From Halobacteriales archaeon QS_5_70_15 (GTDB lineage Archaea > Halobacteriota > Halobacteria > Halobacteriales > Haloarculaceae), in contig PXRQ01000025.1 in the NCBI GenBank assembly GCA_003022005.1, forward strand, positions 1 through 11,707: a stretch of 11,707 bases of DNA, in the 5' to 3' direction. Positions within the stretch are counted from its first letter, which is position 1; each line of letters begins with the position of its first letter. The notes under the pieces were generated by a model. It was given only the letters and a program-made list of their open reading frames with translations. It was not told where the DNA came from and made no database searches. Below are positions 5,297 through 11,707 of this stretch, in pieces. Position numbers and translations under genes: made by a program.

Positions 5297-6207
5297 GCGA
5301 CGCGCTCCCCGACCCGGACGCGCCCGTGGACGCCGTTCTGTTCGACGTCGACGATACGCTCTGTCGCTACCGGCGGCCGGGGTCGGAGCTGCTCGCGGTC
5401 GCGTTCGACCGCGTCGGCGTCGAGCCGTTCTTCGGCGTCGAGGAGTACTACGAGCGCTACCCGGAGTTCGCGGCGGCGGCCGACGACGTGGCCACCCTCC
5501 GCGAGGAGTGTTTCGCGACGCTGGCGGCCGAGCGGGGCCGGGACCCCGCGGTCGGTCGACGGGTGGCCGAGGTGTACGCCGCCGAACGCGACCACCGGAA
5601 CGTCCGGCCGCTGCCGGGCGCGTGCGGGGCCGTCGAGCGGCTGGCGACCGACCACCGCGTCGGGGTCGTCACGAACGGGGGTCCGTCGATGCAGCGCGAG
5701 AAACTCGAGGGGCTCGGGCTCGACGGCGCCTTCGAGACCGTCGTCTTCGCCGGCCACGATACGGCACCGAAACCCGATCCCGAGCCGTTCCGGCGGGCGC
5801 TCCGTGCGCTCTCTGTCGACCCGGGGCGGGCGGTCCACGTCGGGAACTCGCTCGAGGCGGACGTGGCCGGCGCCCGCGCGGCGGGGGTCAGGGCCGCGTG
5901 GCTCGCCGACGCCGACGCGTCCCCGGCGGGCTCGACACCGGACCCCGAGCCGACGTACACGCTGGCGTCGCCGGCCGACCTGCACGACCCGCCGTGGCGC
6001 GGGCGAACCTCACCGCGGGCGGGCGGCGACGCCGTCCCGCCTCCCCCACCGGACGCTGTCGCGGACGGCCCCCCGGTTCGATCTCCCGCTGGAGTTCACG
6101 GGCGGCGGGGTCCCCGTCGAGTTCGAGCGGCAGCGTCTCGCCCGACACGCGACGTGGACGTGGGCGGTCCAGAGGGACCTCCGAGCGGGCGTCGACGGGA
6201 TCTATAA
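5293..6207 (+). CDS. HAD-superfamily hydrolase with abnormal C-terminal tail
   Basis: This is a haloacid dehalogenase-type phosphatase, probably acting on a small phosphorylated metabolite. All four motifs are present: LFDVDDTLC with nucleophile D18 and D20 (motif I), VVTNGG with T127 (II), K160 in APKPDP (III) and VHVGNSLEADV with D190 (IV). The helical cap at about 25-105 makes it a C1-cap enzyme. Family proteins end near residue 235 (TLASPADLHDPPW), that is about base 6000. Here the frame runs on for some 68 residues rich in P, R, G and S to a TAA at 6205-6207, with no family resemblance. The tail suggests loss of the natural stop by indel or deletion. The start ATG overlaps the previous stop. 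Substrate unknown; family assignment firm. Confidence 0.87.
   Translation: MSDALPDPDAPVDAVLFDVDDTLCRYRRPGSELLAVAFDRVGVEPFFGVEEYYERYPEFAAAADDVATLREECFATLAAERGRDPAVGRRVAEVYAAERDHRNVRPLPGACGAVERLATDHRVGVVTNGGPSMQREKLEGLGLDGAFETVVFAGHDTAPKPDPEPFRRALRALSVDPGRAVHVGNSLEADVAGARAAGVRAAWLADADASPAGSTPDPEPTYTLASPADLHDPPWRGRTSPRAGGDAVPPPPPDAVADGPPVRSPAGVHGRRGPRRVRAAASRPTRDVDVGGPEGPPSGRRRDL
6076..6206 (+). pseudogene. Possible gene remnant overlapping the HAD tail
   Basis: In the frame one base over from the HAD gene, 6074-6206 reads RFDLPLEFTGGGVPVEFERQ and continues LARHATWTWAVQRDLRAGVDGIYNWG with almost every third base G or C, the pattern of real haloarchaeal coding DNA, whereas the HAD frame loses that pattern here. 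A run of six C bases (6069-6074) marks the switch; one C fewer would join the two frames. I do not recognise the segment. The minus-strand translation is also open but has poorer codon bias. It may be a fragment of a lost gene or the true end of the upstream gene. Confidence 0.3.
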
Positions 6208-6220
6208 CTGGGGCTATAGA
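6201..6220. repeat. Short A/T-rich inverted repeat TCTATA-N8-TATAGA
   Basis: Six-base arms (6201-6206 and 6215-6220) flank 8 bases, in an otherwise very GC-rich stretch. It may be a pair of opposed TATA boxes left from a lost promoter. The arm spacing is the same as in the 2611-2634 operator, although the arm sequences differ. The following stretch to 6473 shows no gene that I can support, only another TATA-like GATATACG near 6239-6246. Confidence 0.35.
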
Positions 6221-6473
6221 ATAGCGGTGCTCGAAACCGATATACGTCCGCGGACACATGGAGGGAGTGGACACGGCTTACCCTTGCCGGGGTTGCCTAC
6301 GTGCCCGTGTCCCGACGAAACGCCGGACAGGGGGGGATAATGGGCCTCTGACACCGGTTCTCCTCATCCGGCTTCTGACCCGGGACCGTGACCGACTACC
6401 CGCGACGCGACGAGCCGCGGCCCCGTCGCGCGACCCCGACCGGGCGCTCGCCAGCACCGTACGCACGACCGTA

Positions 6474-7326
6474 TCAGCGGACCGGGACCCGGACACCGCG
6501 TTCCCGGTCGTGTCCCTCGGCCATCTCGATCAGCCGCTCGATCCGCTCGTCCATCGGCGGGTGGGTCGAGAGCATCCGGGTCAGCGGGTGCTCGCGGGAC
6601 GGGAGGCCCGTTCGATGGTCCGCAGGGCGCGTGAGCGCGAGCGGTCGGCCCGTCTACCTCGGCGGCGCGCTCGTCGGCCTCGAACTCGCGGCGGCGGGAG
6701 TGGGCCCGCACCAGTAGCGTGAGAACGAGGCGCACCGACAGCACCACCCGACCGATCGTCGCCCGGAGGAGGTCGACCCCCGGTGTCCCCTCCCTCGGCC
6801 GTCCCCGGAGCCACGCGAGCCCATTCGAGAGCCCGTCGAGCAGGCGGCACAGCCGACCCTCGAGCACGATCACCTCGTCGCGGCCGCCGCCGACGGCGAG
6901 CGCGTTCCGCATCTCCATGCGGGCGACCGCGACCGTCGGCGTCTCGACGCCCATCCGGTCGGCGAGTTCGTCCAGCCGGTCGGCGAGTTCGTCCAGCCGG
7001 TCGTAGAGGGCGGGCGACCGCTCGGGCGGGAGCGCCCTGGCGTCCAGCGCCTCGAGCAGCCGCGCCGTGCCGAACCGGTAGGAGAGGTAGCCGAAGGCGA
7101 GCGTCAGCCCGACGACGAGGAGGGCCGTCGTCAGGAGTTCCGTCCGCGTGAGCCCCCGCAGGAACGAGGCGATGACGACGTAGCCCGCCGCCGCGAGGAC
7201 GGCGTAGACGACGAACACCGTCAGGCCGACGGCCGCCATCAGGAGGCGAGCGCCGATCCCCGGGCCGGAACCCGGATCCCGAGCGGGAGCGTGCCCGGGT
7301 GCGCGAGCGGGGCCTGAACGGGCCAT
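6474..7326 (-). pseudogene. htpX: Decayed M48/HtpX-type zinc metalloprotease gene
   Basis: Intact family members are membrane-anchored proteases that degrade damaged membrane proteins. From the start at 7326 the first frame gives two membrane segments (about 27-57 and 65-83), then LYDRLDELADRLDELADRMGVETPTVAV split around a repeat, NALAVGGGRDEVIVLEGRLCRLLDG (141-165). At that point family proteins continue with the HEXXH zinc helix; here it is absent and the sequence jumps to GLAWLRGRPREG, which in intact proteins lies well after HEXXH. The motif SRRREFEADERAAEV (210-224), with the third-ligand region, follows. The frame then fails: ALRTIERASRP reads in a second frame, and EHPLTRMLSTHPPMDERIERLIEMAEG in a third, ending at TGA 6476-6474. 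One deletion and at least two frameshifts make it non-functional. It follows the GTPase gene by 85 bases on the same strand. Confidence 0.85.
6955..7002 (-). repeat. 21-bp tandem duplication inside the htpX pseudogene
   Basis: A 21-bp unit beginning CCGGTCGGCGAGTTCG on the plus strand occurs exactly twice (6955-6975 and 6976-6996), followed by the first six bases of a third copy. On the minus strand it adds seven residues, so the protein reads RLDELADRLDELADRM where I expect a single DRLDELADRM. It looks like a recent slippage duplication. Confidence 0.9.
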
Positions 7327-7411
7327 ACCGGGGGTTCGCCGCGTCGAGCGAAACGGGTTCCGGTCGTTTCCGCCCGGCGAACGCCTCCGGGTGGGGAGCC
7401 GATACCGACGC

Positions 7412-8911
7412 CTAACCGGGATGGATGTCGGTGACGGTCCCGACGCCCTTCGAGCGGCCCTCCCGGAAGACGAACCGCTGGCCCTCCTCGACGAGGTAGG
7501 GGTGGAACTTGAACCGGACGCGGCTCCGCCCGGTGTCCCCGGGGAGGAGCTGGCCGTCCTCGGGGGAGAACGCCGCGGCCTCGCTCACCGTCTCCAGGTG
7601 GACGACCGGCTCGTAGCCGTCGCCGATCCGCGTCGGGTGGTTGAGCACCATCACCTCCGCCTCGAACTCCCGGACGGCCCTGGGGTCGGCGTCCCGGGGG
7701 AGCAGCGTCATCCCCCGCCGGACGTCGGGCTCGCGGACGCCCTTGAGCGCGATGCCGACGATGCGGCCCGCGCTGGCCTCGTCGACCCGGTGGTAGTGCA
7801 TCTCGATCGAGCGGACCTCCACTTCGCGGAACGAGCCGTCGCTCATCGGCCACTCGCCGTCGTCCCCCCCGGTCTTGGGCAGCCGCTCGAACAGCCGGTC
7901 GAGGGTCGGGAGCCCCGCCATCGTGACCGCGCTCGTACGGACGACGGGGACGACCGTCCGGTCGATCTCCTCGATGGCCGACTCGACGCCGTGTCGCGCG
8001 ACCGAGAGGGGCGTCCGATCGGCGCCGCGGAGGAGCCGCTCGACCTCGCGCTCGACGTCCGCGACCCGCTCCTCGTCGACCACGTCGCACTTCGTGACCG
8101 CGACGATCGTCGGGAGCTCCGTCGCGAGGAGGATCCCGAGGTGCTCGCGGGTGGTCTTGGTCGGCCCGTCGTCCGCGGCGACGACGAGCAGGCCGTAGTC
8201 CAGTTTCTGCCCCACGAGCCCGCGGATGGTCGTCCGCAGCCACGGCTCGTGGCCCACGGTGTCGACGAACGTCACGGGCGTGCCGTCGGCCTCGAACCCG
8301 TAGACGCCGTACGAGAGGTCCGCCGAGAGCCCCCGCTCGACCTCGTGTGGCTGGACGTCGAGGAACGAGCGGGTCCCGCCCTGGCCGTCGTCGGCGTGGC
8401 CGGTGACGAGCGACCCGACGAGGGTGGACTTCCCGTGGTCGACGTGACCCGCCGTCCCGACGACGATGTGCTCGTCGTCGGTGTCGAGGACCGCTCCCTC
8501 CCGGATCGTGGCGACGCCGACCACGCCTCGGTCGGCGCCCTCGTCGCCGGGCTCGCTCCCGGCCTCACCGTTCGCCTGGGGGGCCTCCGAGGCCCCCCGC
8601 CGCACGCCCCAGGTCTGGACGTCGTCGATGTGCGCGCCGGCCTCCTCGGCCAGAAGCGAGAGGACGTCCATCGTCTCGGTGAACGCCTCCGGGGCGATCC
8701 CCGCGATCCCCCCGTCGTCGGTGACCCCCACCACGTACGTCGCCTCGCCGTCGCCGGAGAGCACCCGGTGGCGCAGCTGCGCGGCGAGCGATTCGAGCCG
8801 ACCGTCGGCGAGGTGGACGTCCCTGGCGAGTCGCTCCTTGAACTCGACGCTGCCGCCCTCCTCCTCGCCGCGCTCGATCGCGCGGTCGAGGGCGGCCCGG
8901 TCGGAACTCAT
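7412..8911 (-). CDS. GTPBP1-family translational GTPase
   Basis: This is a soluble elongation-factor-like GTPase of the archaeal GTPBP1/EF-1alpha-related group, presumed to act on ribosomes or RNA; the archaeal role is not settled. The 499-residue protein has an N-terminal extension (1-130) with a compact domain including SVEFKERLARDVHLADGRLE and TYVVGVTDDGGIAGI, and an acidic linker at 106-128. The G domain follows: GHVDHGKST (155-163, P-loop), DTVGHEPW (217-224, switch II), TKCD (273-276) and a serine/threonine-rich G5 region near VVRTSAVTMAGL. Domains 2 and 3 (about 345-499) contain SIEMHYHRVDEASAGRIVGI, ALKGV and the C-terminal strand RFKFHPYLVEEGQRFVFREG. Length is normal and the frame is clean. 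The start ATG at 8911 is supported by a TATA box about 31 bases upstream. Confidence 0.92.
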   Translation of the reverse strand: MSSDRAALDRAIERGEEEGGSVEFKERLARDVHLADGRLESLAAQLRHRVLSGDGEATYVVGVTDDGGIAGIAPEAFTETMDVLSLLAEEAGAHIDDVQTWGVRRGASEAPQANGEAGSEPGDEGADRGVVGVATIREGAVLDTDDEHIVVGTAGHVDHGKSTLVGSLVTGHADDGQGGTRSFLDVQPHEVERGLSADLSYGVYGFEADGTPVTFVDTVGHEPWLRTTIRGLVGQKLDYGLLVVAADDGPTKTTREHLGILLATELPTIVAVTKCDVVDEERVADVEREVERLLRGADRTPLSVARHGVESAIEEIDRTVVPVVRTSAVTMAGLPTLDRLFERLPKTGGDDGEWPMSDGSFREVEVRSIEMHYHRVDEASAGRIVGIALKGVREPDVRRGMTLLPRDADPRAVREFEAEVMVLNHPTRIGDGYEPVVHLETVSEAAAFSPEDGQLLPGDTGRSRVRFKFHPYLVEEGQRFVFREGRSKGVGTVTDIHPG

Positions 8912-8936
8912 GTACGGGCGTCGCTAACAATCCACC

Positions 8937-8945
8937 GGATAAAAG
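8937..8945 (-). promoter_or_regulatory. TATA box of the GTPBP1-type gene
   Basis: On the minus strand CTTTTATCC is centred about 30 bases before the ATG at 8911, predicting a transcript with no or only a few leader bases. It lies between the broken halocyanin gene and this one, so the GTPase gene has its own promoter. Confidence 0.65.
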
Positions 8946-9039
8946 CGTTCCCGAGGAAGTGAACGTTTGACACGGGAGCGGAAGGGAGCCGCCTGGCGGC
9001 GAGTTATCGGGTCGCCGGATCGACCGCCGCTGCTCCTCC

Positions 9040-9799
9040 CTATCGGAGGTCGCTTTCCGGCTTGCCCAGTAGACGACACCACCGATCGCTCCGAGGATCG
9101 CGGTCAGGAACCCGAGCGGCACGACCATCATCCAGCCCGGTCCGTGTCCGTCCGTCGGCCCCGGCTTGGACCGCGATCCCATCCCCCCGCCGCCGGCGTC
9201 TCCCCCGCCATCGGTACTGTCGTCGATAGCGACCGCTCCCTGCTCCACGATCACTTCGCCCTCTGGGAGGTCACCGTCGGGAGCGGGACTCGCCTCCGCC
9301 GGGCCGCCGGGTTCGCCCCGACGACTCGTCCGGCCATCCCCATCGATCGGTGCGAAGTGCAGTAGTAGTCGTACGTCCCGGGCACGTCGAACGTGTATTC
9401 GAACGTCCCTTCGGAGATGACACCGCGATCGAACGGGGCGCCCTCGGTCGGAACGCGACCGTCGTAGGCCGTCGCCGAGTACGACCCGGCTTCGATCTCG
9501 AACCGTACTGTCGGTCCGTGCTCGACGTACAGGCCGACCGGGTCGAAGTAGTTGTTCGCCACCGTGACGACGGGCACCTCGCCCGCGCTTGCGGCTCCGG
9601 GGATCCCCACGCTCGCAGCTGCGCCAGCTCCGAGCAGTCCGAGAAGCCGTCGCCGATCGACCTCGACGTCTCCCCCCGGACCGAGGCCGTCGCGCATCAC
9701 TCGGGAGCCACCCTGGGAGCGTATCGCGTCTCCACCACCCCGCTGGTCGGCCGTGTTCGTCAGTGCTGTCATATCGTCTCCATCCGCTGAGGACAGCAT
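9040..9799 (-). pseudogene. Halocyanin-like membrane-anchored cupredoxin, frameshifted and lacking one copper ligand
   Basis: Intact relatives are secreted blue-copper electron carriers tethered to the membrane. From ATG 9799 there is a twin-arginine signal (VDRRRLLGLLGAGAAASVGI, RRR at 49-51), then a cupredoxin domain: VPVVTVANNYFDP, TFEYTFDVPGTYDYYCTSHRSMGM with C147, H150 and M153/M155 as copper ligands. The N-terminal ligand histidine expected before SATAY is tyrosine (Y107, codon at 9481-9479). After MAGRVVG the frame breaks at a run of four G bases (plus strand C 9316-9319); with one more G the protein continues GGEPGGPAEASPAPDGDLPEG, an acidic linker, and a C-terminal membrane helix WMMVVPLGFLTAILGAIGG. 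That second frame also lacks a stop near its natural end, so 9040 is approximate. As sequenced, the first frame ends at 9251. Either sequencing error or a pseudogene; the lost ligand favours decay. Confidence 0.75.
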
Positions 9800-9827
9800 A
9801 CCGATTCCTGCGAATACACGAGGAGGA

Positions 9828-9836
9828 CTTATATGC
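9828..9836 (-). promoter_or_regulatory. TATA box of the halocyanin-like gene
   Basis: On the minus strand GCATATAAG is centred about 33 bases before the ATG at 9799. This decides the start: a longer frame opens at 9871, but that codon lies upstream of the box, and the next in-frame ATG (9772) would need a long leader. Confidence 0.6.
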
Positions 9837-10066
9837 CGGGGGCGACGGACCGTCGGCCCCAGTTGCGCCATGGGCGTGCTCGAACGAGACGCGAGGCCGG
9901 GAGAAGCGCTCGATGCAGTACCGTGCTGACCGAGATGGCGGCCCCCGCGTGAGAGACCCTGCTGCGGGACACGCGCCGTCCATCCCGCACGCGGGCGAGA
10001 ACCATCCGGTATGAAACGGACGGGTGGGCGGAGCGCTGACCCGTACGTCCGCAGTCGACGACTCGC
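9837..10066. other. Intergenic region
   Basis: Between the halocyanin promoter and the end of the PP-loop gene I see no supported gene. Open frames crossing it have poor codon bias and overlap real genes on the same or opposite strand. No RNA gene or T-rich terminator is evident. Confidence 0.5.
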
Positions 10067-10678
10067 TCACCGCCGCCCGACCACCCGGGACTGGGTGTGC
10101 TCGGGGAACGCCGCTTCGACGGCCTCCCGTCCGGCCCGCTCGCGGAGCAGCGCCCGGAGCGCCGTCTCGTAGTCGCCCTTCGCCACCGCCTCGCTCGGGC
10201 CCGTCTCGACCCGGAGGTGGCGGCCGACGAGCGCGTCGACGGCACGGCGCCCGTAGCCTGCGAGCGGCGCGACGTGATCGACCCCGTGGCGGTCCTCGAG
10301 TGACTGTGCGAGCGACCGGGGCACCGAGGGCGTCCGGTCGTCCCGGCGGGTGCCGTCGGCGACGGCGTCCCACTCGGGGTCCCCCGAGGCGACCCGTCCG
10401 AGGGCCATCTCGTGGACCGACTGGATGGCCCCGTTCGGGTAGCCGTCCTCGAGCAGGCGGTCGACGGCCGACTCGGCGGCCTCGCGCGGGATGGTGACGA
10501 CCTCGTGGTCGAAGCCGACCGCGCGGGCGGCCTCGCGGGCGTGGGCTGGCCCGTCGGTGACGCCGAACCCGCAGGTGACGAGCGTCACCCCGTAGAAGGG
10601 CTCGAGGAGGACGGCCGCGAGCGCGGAGTCCTTCCCGCCGCTGAACAGCACCGCGACGCGGGGAACGGACGATGACAC
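10067..10678 (-). CDS. PP-loop ATPase (adenine nucleotide alpha-hydrolase fold)
   Basis: This is a 203-residue protein of the ATP-pyrophosphatase group, which adenylates a substrate through a PP-loop; substrates in this fold include tRNA bases, diphthine and small acids. The loop SGGKDSALAA (13-22) near the N-terminus is intact, and a second fold-typical segment is VTLVTCGFG...HAREAARAVGFDHEVVTIP. A helical region with LLEDGYPNGAIQSVHEMAL follows, and HVAPLAGYGRRAVD is a likely substrate region. It lacks the cysteine pairs and C-terminal domains of tRNA thiolases and is shorter than full-length DPH6-type enzymes, so I leave the substrate open. It starts at GTG 10678, five bases after the stop of the PDCD5-like gene, and is the last gene of the rps19e cluster. 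Confidence 0.85.
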   Translation of the reverse strand: MSSSVPRVAVLFSGGKDSALAAVLLEPFYGVTLVTCGFGVTDGPAHAREAARAVGFDHEVVTIPREAAESAVDRLLEDGYPNGAIQSVHEMALGRVASGDPEWDAVADGTRRDDRTPSVPRSLAQSLEDRHGVDHVAPLAGYGRRAVDALVGRHLRVETGPSEAVAKGDYETALRALLRERAGREAVEAAFPEHTQSRVVGRR

Positions 10679-10683
10679 CGGTC

Positions 10684-11040
10684 CTACCGTCGCCGGATGT
10701 TGTAGCCGTCGTCGTCGGGCTGGAGCTCCTTCAGCAGCGACTTCATCTGCTCCTCGTCGATGCGGTCGCCCAGGCGGCCCGACTGGGCCAGCGCGATGAC
10801 CTGCTGTTCGACCTGCTCGCCGAACTCCGGTTTGGACATCTTCACGGTGTTGAGCCGCTTTCGCGCCCCGTCGGTGAGGTGCTGGCGGAGGAGCGCCTGC
10901 TTCTGCGCCTCGGCCTGCTCCTGCTGGCGCTGGAGCTCCTCCTCGTCGACCTGCCCCTGTCCCTCCTGCCCGGCCTGCTCCTGGAGCCGCTCCATCTTCT
11001 TCTGCCGCAGTTCCTCGATATCGTCCTCGTTTCCACTCAT
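10684..11040 (-). CDS. PDCD5-family DNA-binding protein
   Basis: This is a small basic-acidic helical protein of the archaeal/eukaryotic PDCD5 (TFAR19) family. Archaeal members bind DNA in vitro; the cellular role is not established. The 118-residue product has the family layout: an N-terminal helix [14 protein letters not shown] (9-22), a glutamine- and glutamate-rich helix (27-50), then the conserved core [20 protein letters not shown] (50-69) and [20 protein letters not shown] (71-90), ending [14 protein letters not shown] and a basic tail NIRRR. Length and order are normal. The gene lies 59 bases after rps19e and 5 bases before the PP-loop gene on the same strand. This arrangement with rps19e recurs in haloarchaea as I recall it, suggesting a link to translation or chromatin housekeeping. 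Confidence 0.95.
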   Translation of the reverse strand: MSGNEDDIEELRQKKMERLQEQAGQEGQGQVDEEELQRQQEQAEAQKQALLRQHLTDGARKRLNTVKMSKPEFGEQVEQQVIALAQSGRLGDRIDEEQMKSLLKELQPDDDGYNIRRR

Positions 11041-11099
11041 GGCTGTCCGGTCGTTGTGGTGCCCCGTCGAAAACGGTTACGGGTATCGCGTCCCCGTGC

Positions 11100-11552
11100 T
11101 CAAGCGTACCGCTCGAGCTCCGGCCGGTCGAGGTCCTCCATGATCTCGCCGGCGACGCGGTCGAGCAGGGCCCGGCCCTCCCCGGAGAGCGAGCGGCCGC
11201 CGCTCTGGTTGACGACGTAGCCGGCGTCCTCGAGCTGCTGGAGGACCGTCCGGATGATCTTCCCGGAGGCCTCGCTCTTGGTGTCCGGTCGGGTCCGGTA
11301 TCGGGTCGATCCCTGCTTGGAGTCGCCGTAGGCCTCCCGGAGTCGGCCGACGCCGACGGGGCCGTCGACGGCGACCTTCCGGAGGAGGCTGGCGGCCCGG
11401 ATCGACCAGAAGTCCTCCTGCTCGGGCGGGAGTTCCCGGCCCACGCCGGTCTTCGTGTAGGCGGCCCAGTCCGGTTCCTCGAGTTCGTCGCCGATCTCCG
11501 CGGCGACGGCCTCGATGAGGGCGTCGGCGGGGACGTCGAAGAGCGTCGTCAT
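11100..11552 (-). CDS. rps19e: 30S ribosomal protein S19e
   Basis: This is a structural protein of the small ribosomal subunit, found only in archaea and eukaryotes, where it is needed for late maturation of the small-subunit rRNA. The 150-residue protein has the all-helical winged fold of the family: MTTLFDVPADALIEAVAAEI, WAAYTKTGVGRELPPEQEDFW (29-49, with the conserved KTG and W), the helix SIRAASLLRKVAVDGPVGVGRLREAYG (50-76), the basic loop SKQGSTRYRTRPDTKSEASG (78-97), and the helix KIIRTVLQQLEDAGYVVNQS followed by the C-terminal GRALLDRVAGEIM. Length is normal and the start is supported by a TATA box 28 bases upstream. It leads the minus-strand cluster with the PDCD5-like and PP-loop genes. 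Confidence 0.96.
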   Translation of the reverse strand: MTTLFDVPADALIEAVAAEIGDELEEPDWAAYTKTGVGRELPPEQEDFWSIRAASLLRKVAVDGPVGVGRLREAYGDSKQGSTRYRTRPDTKSEASGKIIRTVLQQLEDAGYVVNQSGGRSLSGEGRALLDRVAGEIMEDLDRPELERYA

Positions 11553-11576
11553 TGCCCGAAACGTACCCTCGGACCG

Positions 11577-11583
11577 CGTTTAA
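11577..11583 (-). promoter_or_regulatory. TATA box of the rps19e cluster
   Basis: On the minus strand GTTAAAC (within CGTTAAACG) is centred 28 bases before the ATG at 11552, so the transcript should be leaderless. It probably drives rps19e, the PDCD5-like gene and the PP-loop gene together. Confidence 0.65.
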
Positions 11584-11630
11584 CGCTGTTGGTACGCGGC
11601 CGGTGCCGTGTGAACCGTTTCCGCCCCCGA

Positions 11631-11684
11631 GAGCGCCAGTCGGACGCTCCGGGGATGCTCGTCCGTCGACCCCGGCTGGCGCTC
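11631..11684. repeat. Nested inverted repeat at the right edge
   Basis: GAGCGCCAG (11631-11639) and CTGGCGCTC (11676-11684) are perfect 9-bp arms. Inside them CGGAC (11641-11645) can pair with GTCCG (11661-11665). The region lies upstream of the rps19e promoter and could be a transcript end of a gene beyond the window, or a small structured RNA. No coding frame is supported here. Confidence 0.4.
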
Positions 11685-11707
11685 CGGCGAGCCCCGTCAG
11701 TCCTCTC

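Noticed and set aside
6222..6480. A tRNA or other RNA gene in the gap before the htpX remains
   Set aside because: No T-loop motif (GGTTCGAATCC-like) or cloverleaf pairing could be found by eye on either strand.
6258..6722. Plus-strand open frame with a CxxC pair near its start
   Set aside because: It runs mostly antisense to the htpX remains, has arginine-rich composition typical of a shadow frame, and has no second metal-binding pair.
6955..7002. A possible CRISPR or other spaced repeat array
   Set aside because: The copies are directly adjacent without spacers, only two in number, and encode a heptad in the htpX remains.
7391..8962. A 523-residue plus-strand open frame opposite the GTPase gene
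   Set aside because: It is the antisense shadow of a gene with clear GTPase motifs; long shadows are normal at this GC content.
8565..10373. A 602-residue minus-strand open frame
   Set aside because: Only the part around 9065-9315 is meaningful, as the shifted C-terminal half of the halocyanin-like gene; the rest overlaps the PP-loop gene, promoters and the GTPase gene with poor codon bias.

Overview
The window reads as chromosomal DNA of an extremely halophilic archaeon (class Halobacteria). Predicted proteins are very acidic, third codon positions are almost all G or C, several genes have an A/T-rich TATA box about 26-31 bases before the start codon (leaderless transcripts), and the gene content is typical of haloarchaea: an IS6-type transposase, a tetrahydromethanopterin-type cyclohydrolase, a PDCD5-like protein, ribosomal protein S19e and a halocyanin-like cupredoxin.

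Layout, left to right. Bases 1-510 are one end of an IS6-family insertion sequence, minus strand, cut by the window edge and visibly less GC-rich than its host. Next, on the plus strand, come a stand-alone TrkA-type (RCK) potassium-uptake regulator (591-1280) and a class I aldolase of the DapA/KDG-aldolase superfamily (1588-2478), followed by a strong hairpin. Bases 2602-3653 hold a two-gene unit: a winged-helix regulator and a small partner protein resembling haloarchaeal TumE-like toxin components. A near-perfect A/T-rich inverted repeat overlaps its promoter. This is the best candidate for an accessory system. The plus-strand group then continues with mch, a small unrecognised gene and a HAD hydrolase (3871-6207), which abut or overlap.

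From about 6474 to the right edge every gene is on the minus strand. Read in their own direction: the rps19e - pdcd5 - PP-loop ATPase cluster (11552-10067), a broken halocyanin-like gene (9799-9040), a GTPBP1-type translational GTPase (8911-7412), and a clearly decayed M48/HtpX protease gene (7326-6474).

The window's most notable property is the number of damaged or over-running reading frames between 3199 and 9800. The toxin-like gene lacks a stop at a C6 run and reads in frame into mch; the HAD gene carries a 68-residue non-family tail; htpX has lost its HEXXH segment and shifts frame at least twice; and the halocyanin gene shifts frame at a G/C run and has lost a copper-ligand histidine. 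Some of these may be homopolymer sequencing errors, but the htpX lesions and the ligand substitution cannot be explained that way. Family assignments come from motif recognition and memory only; no database search was run.
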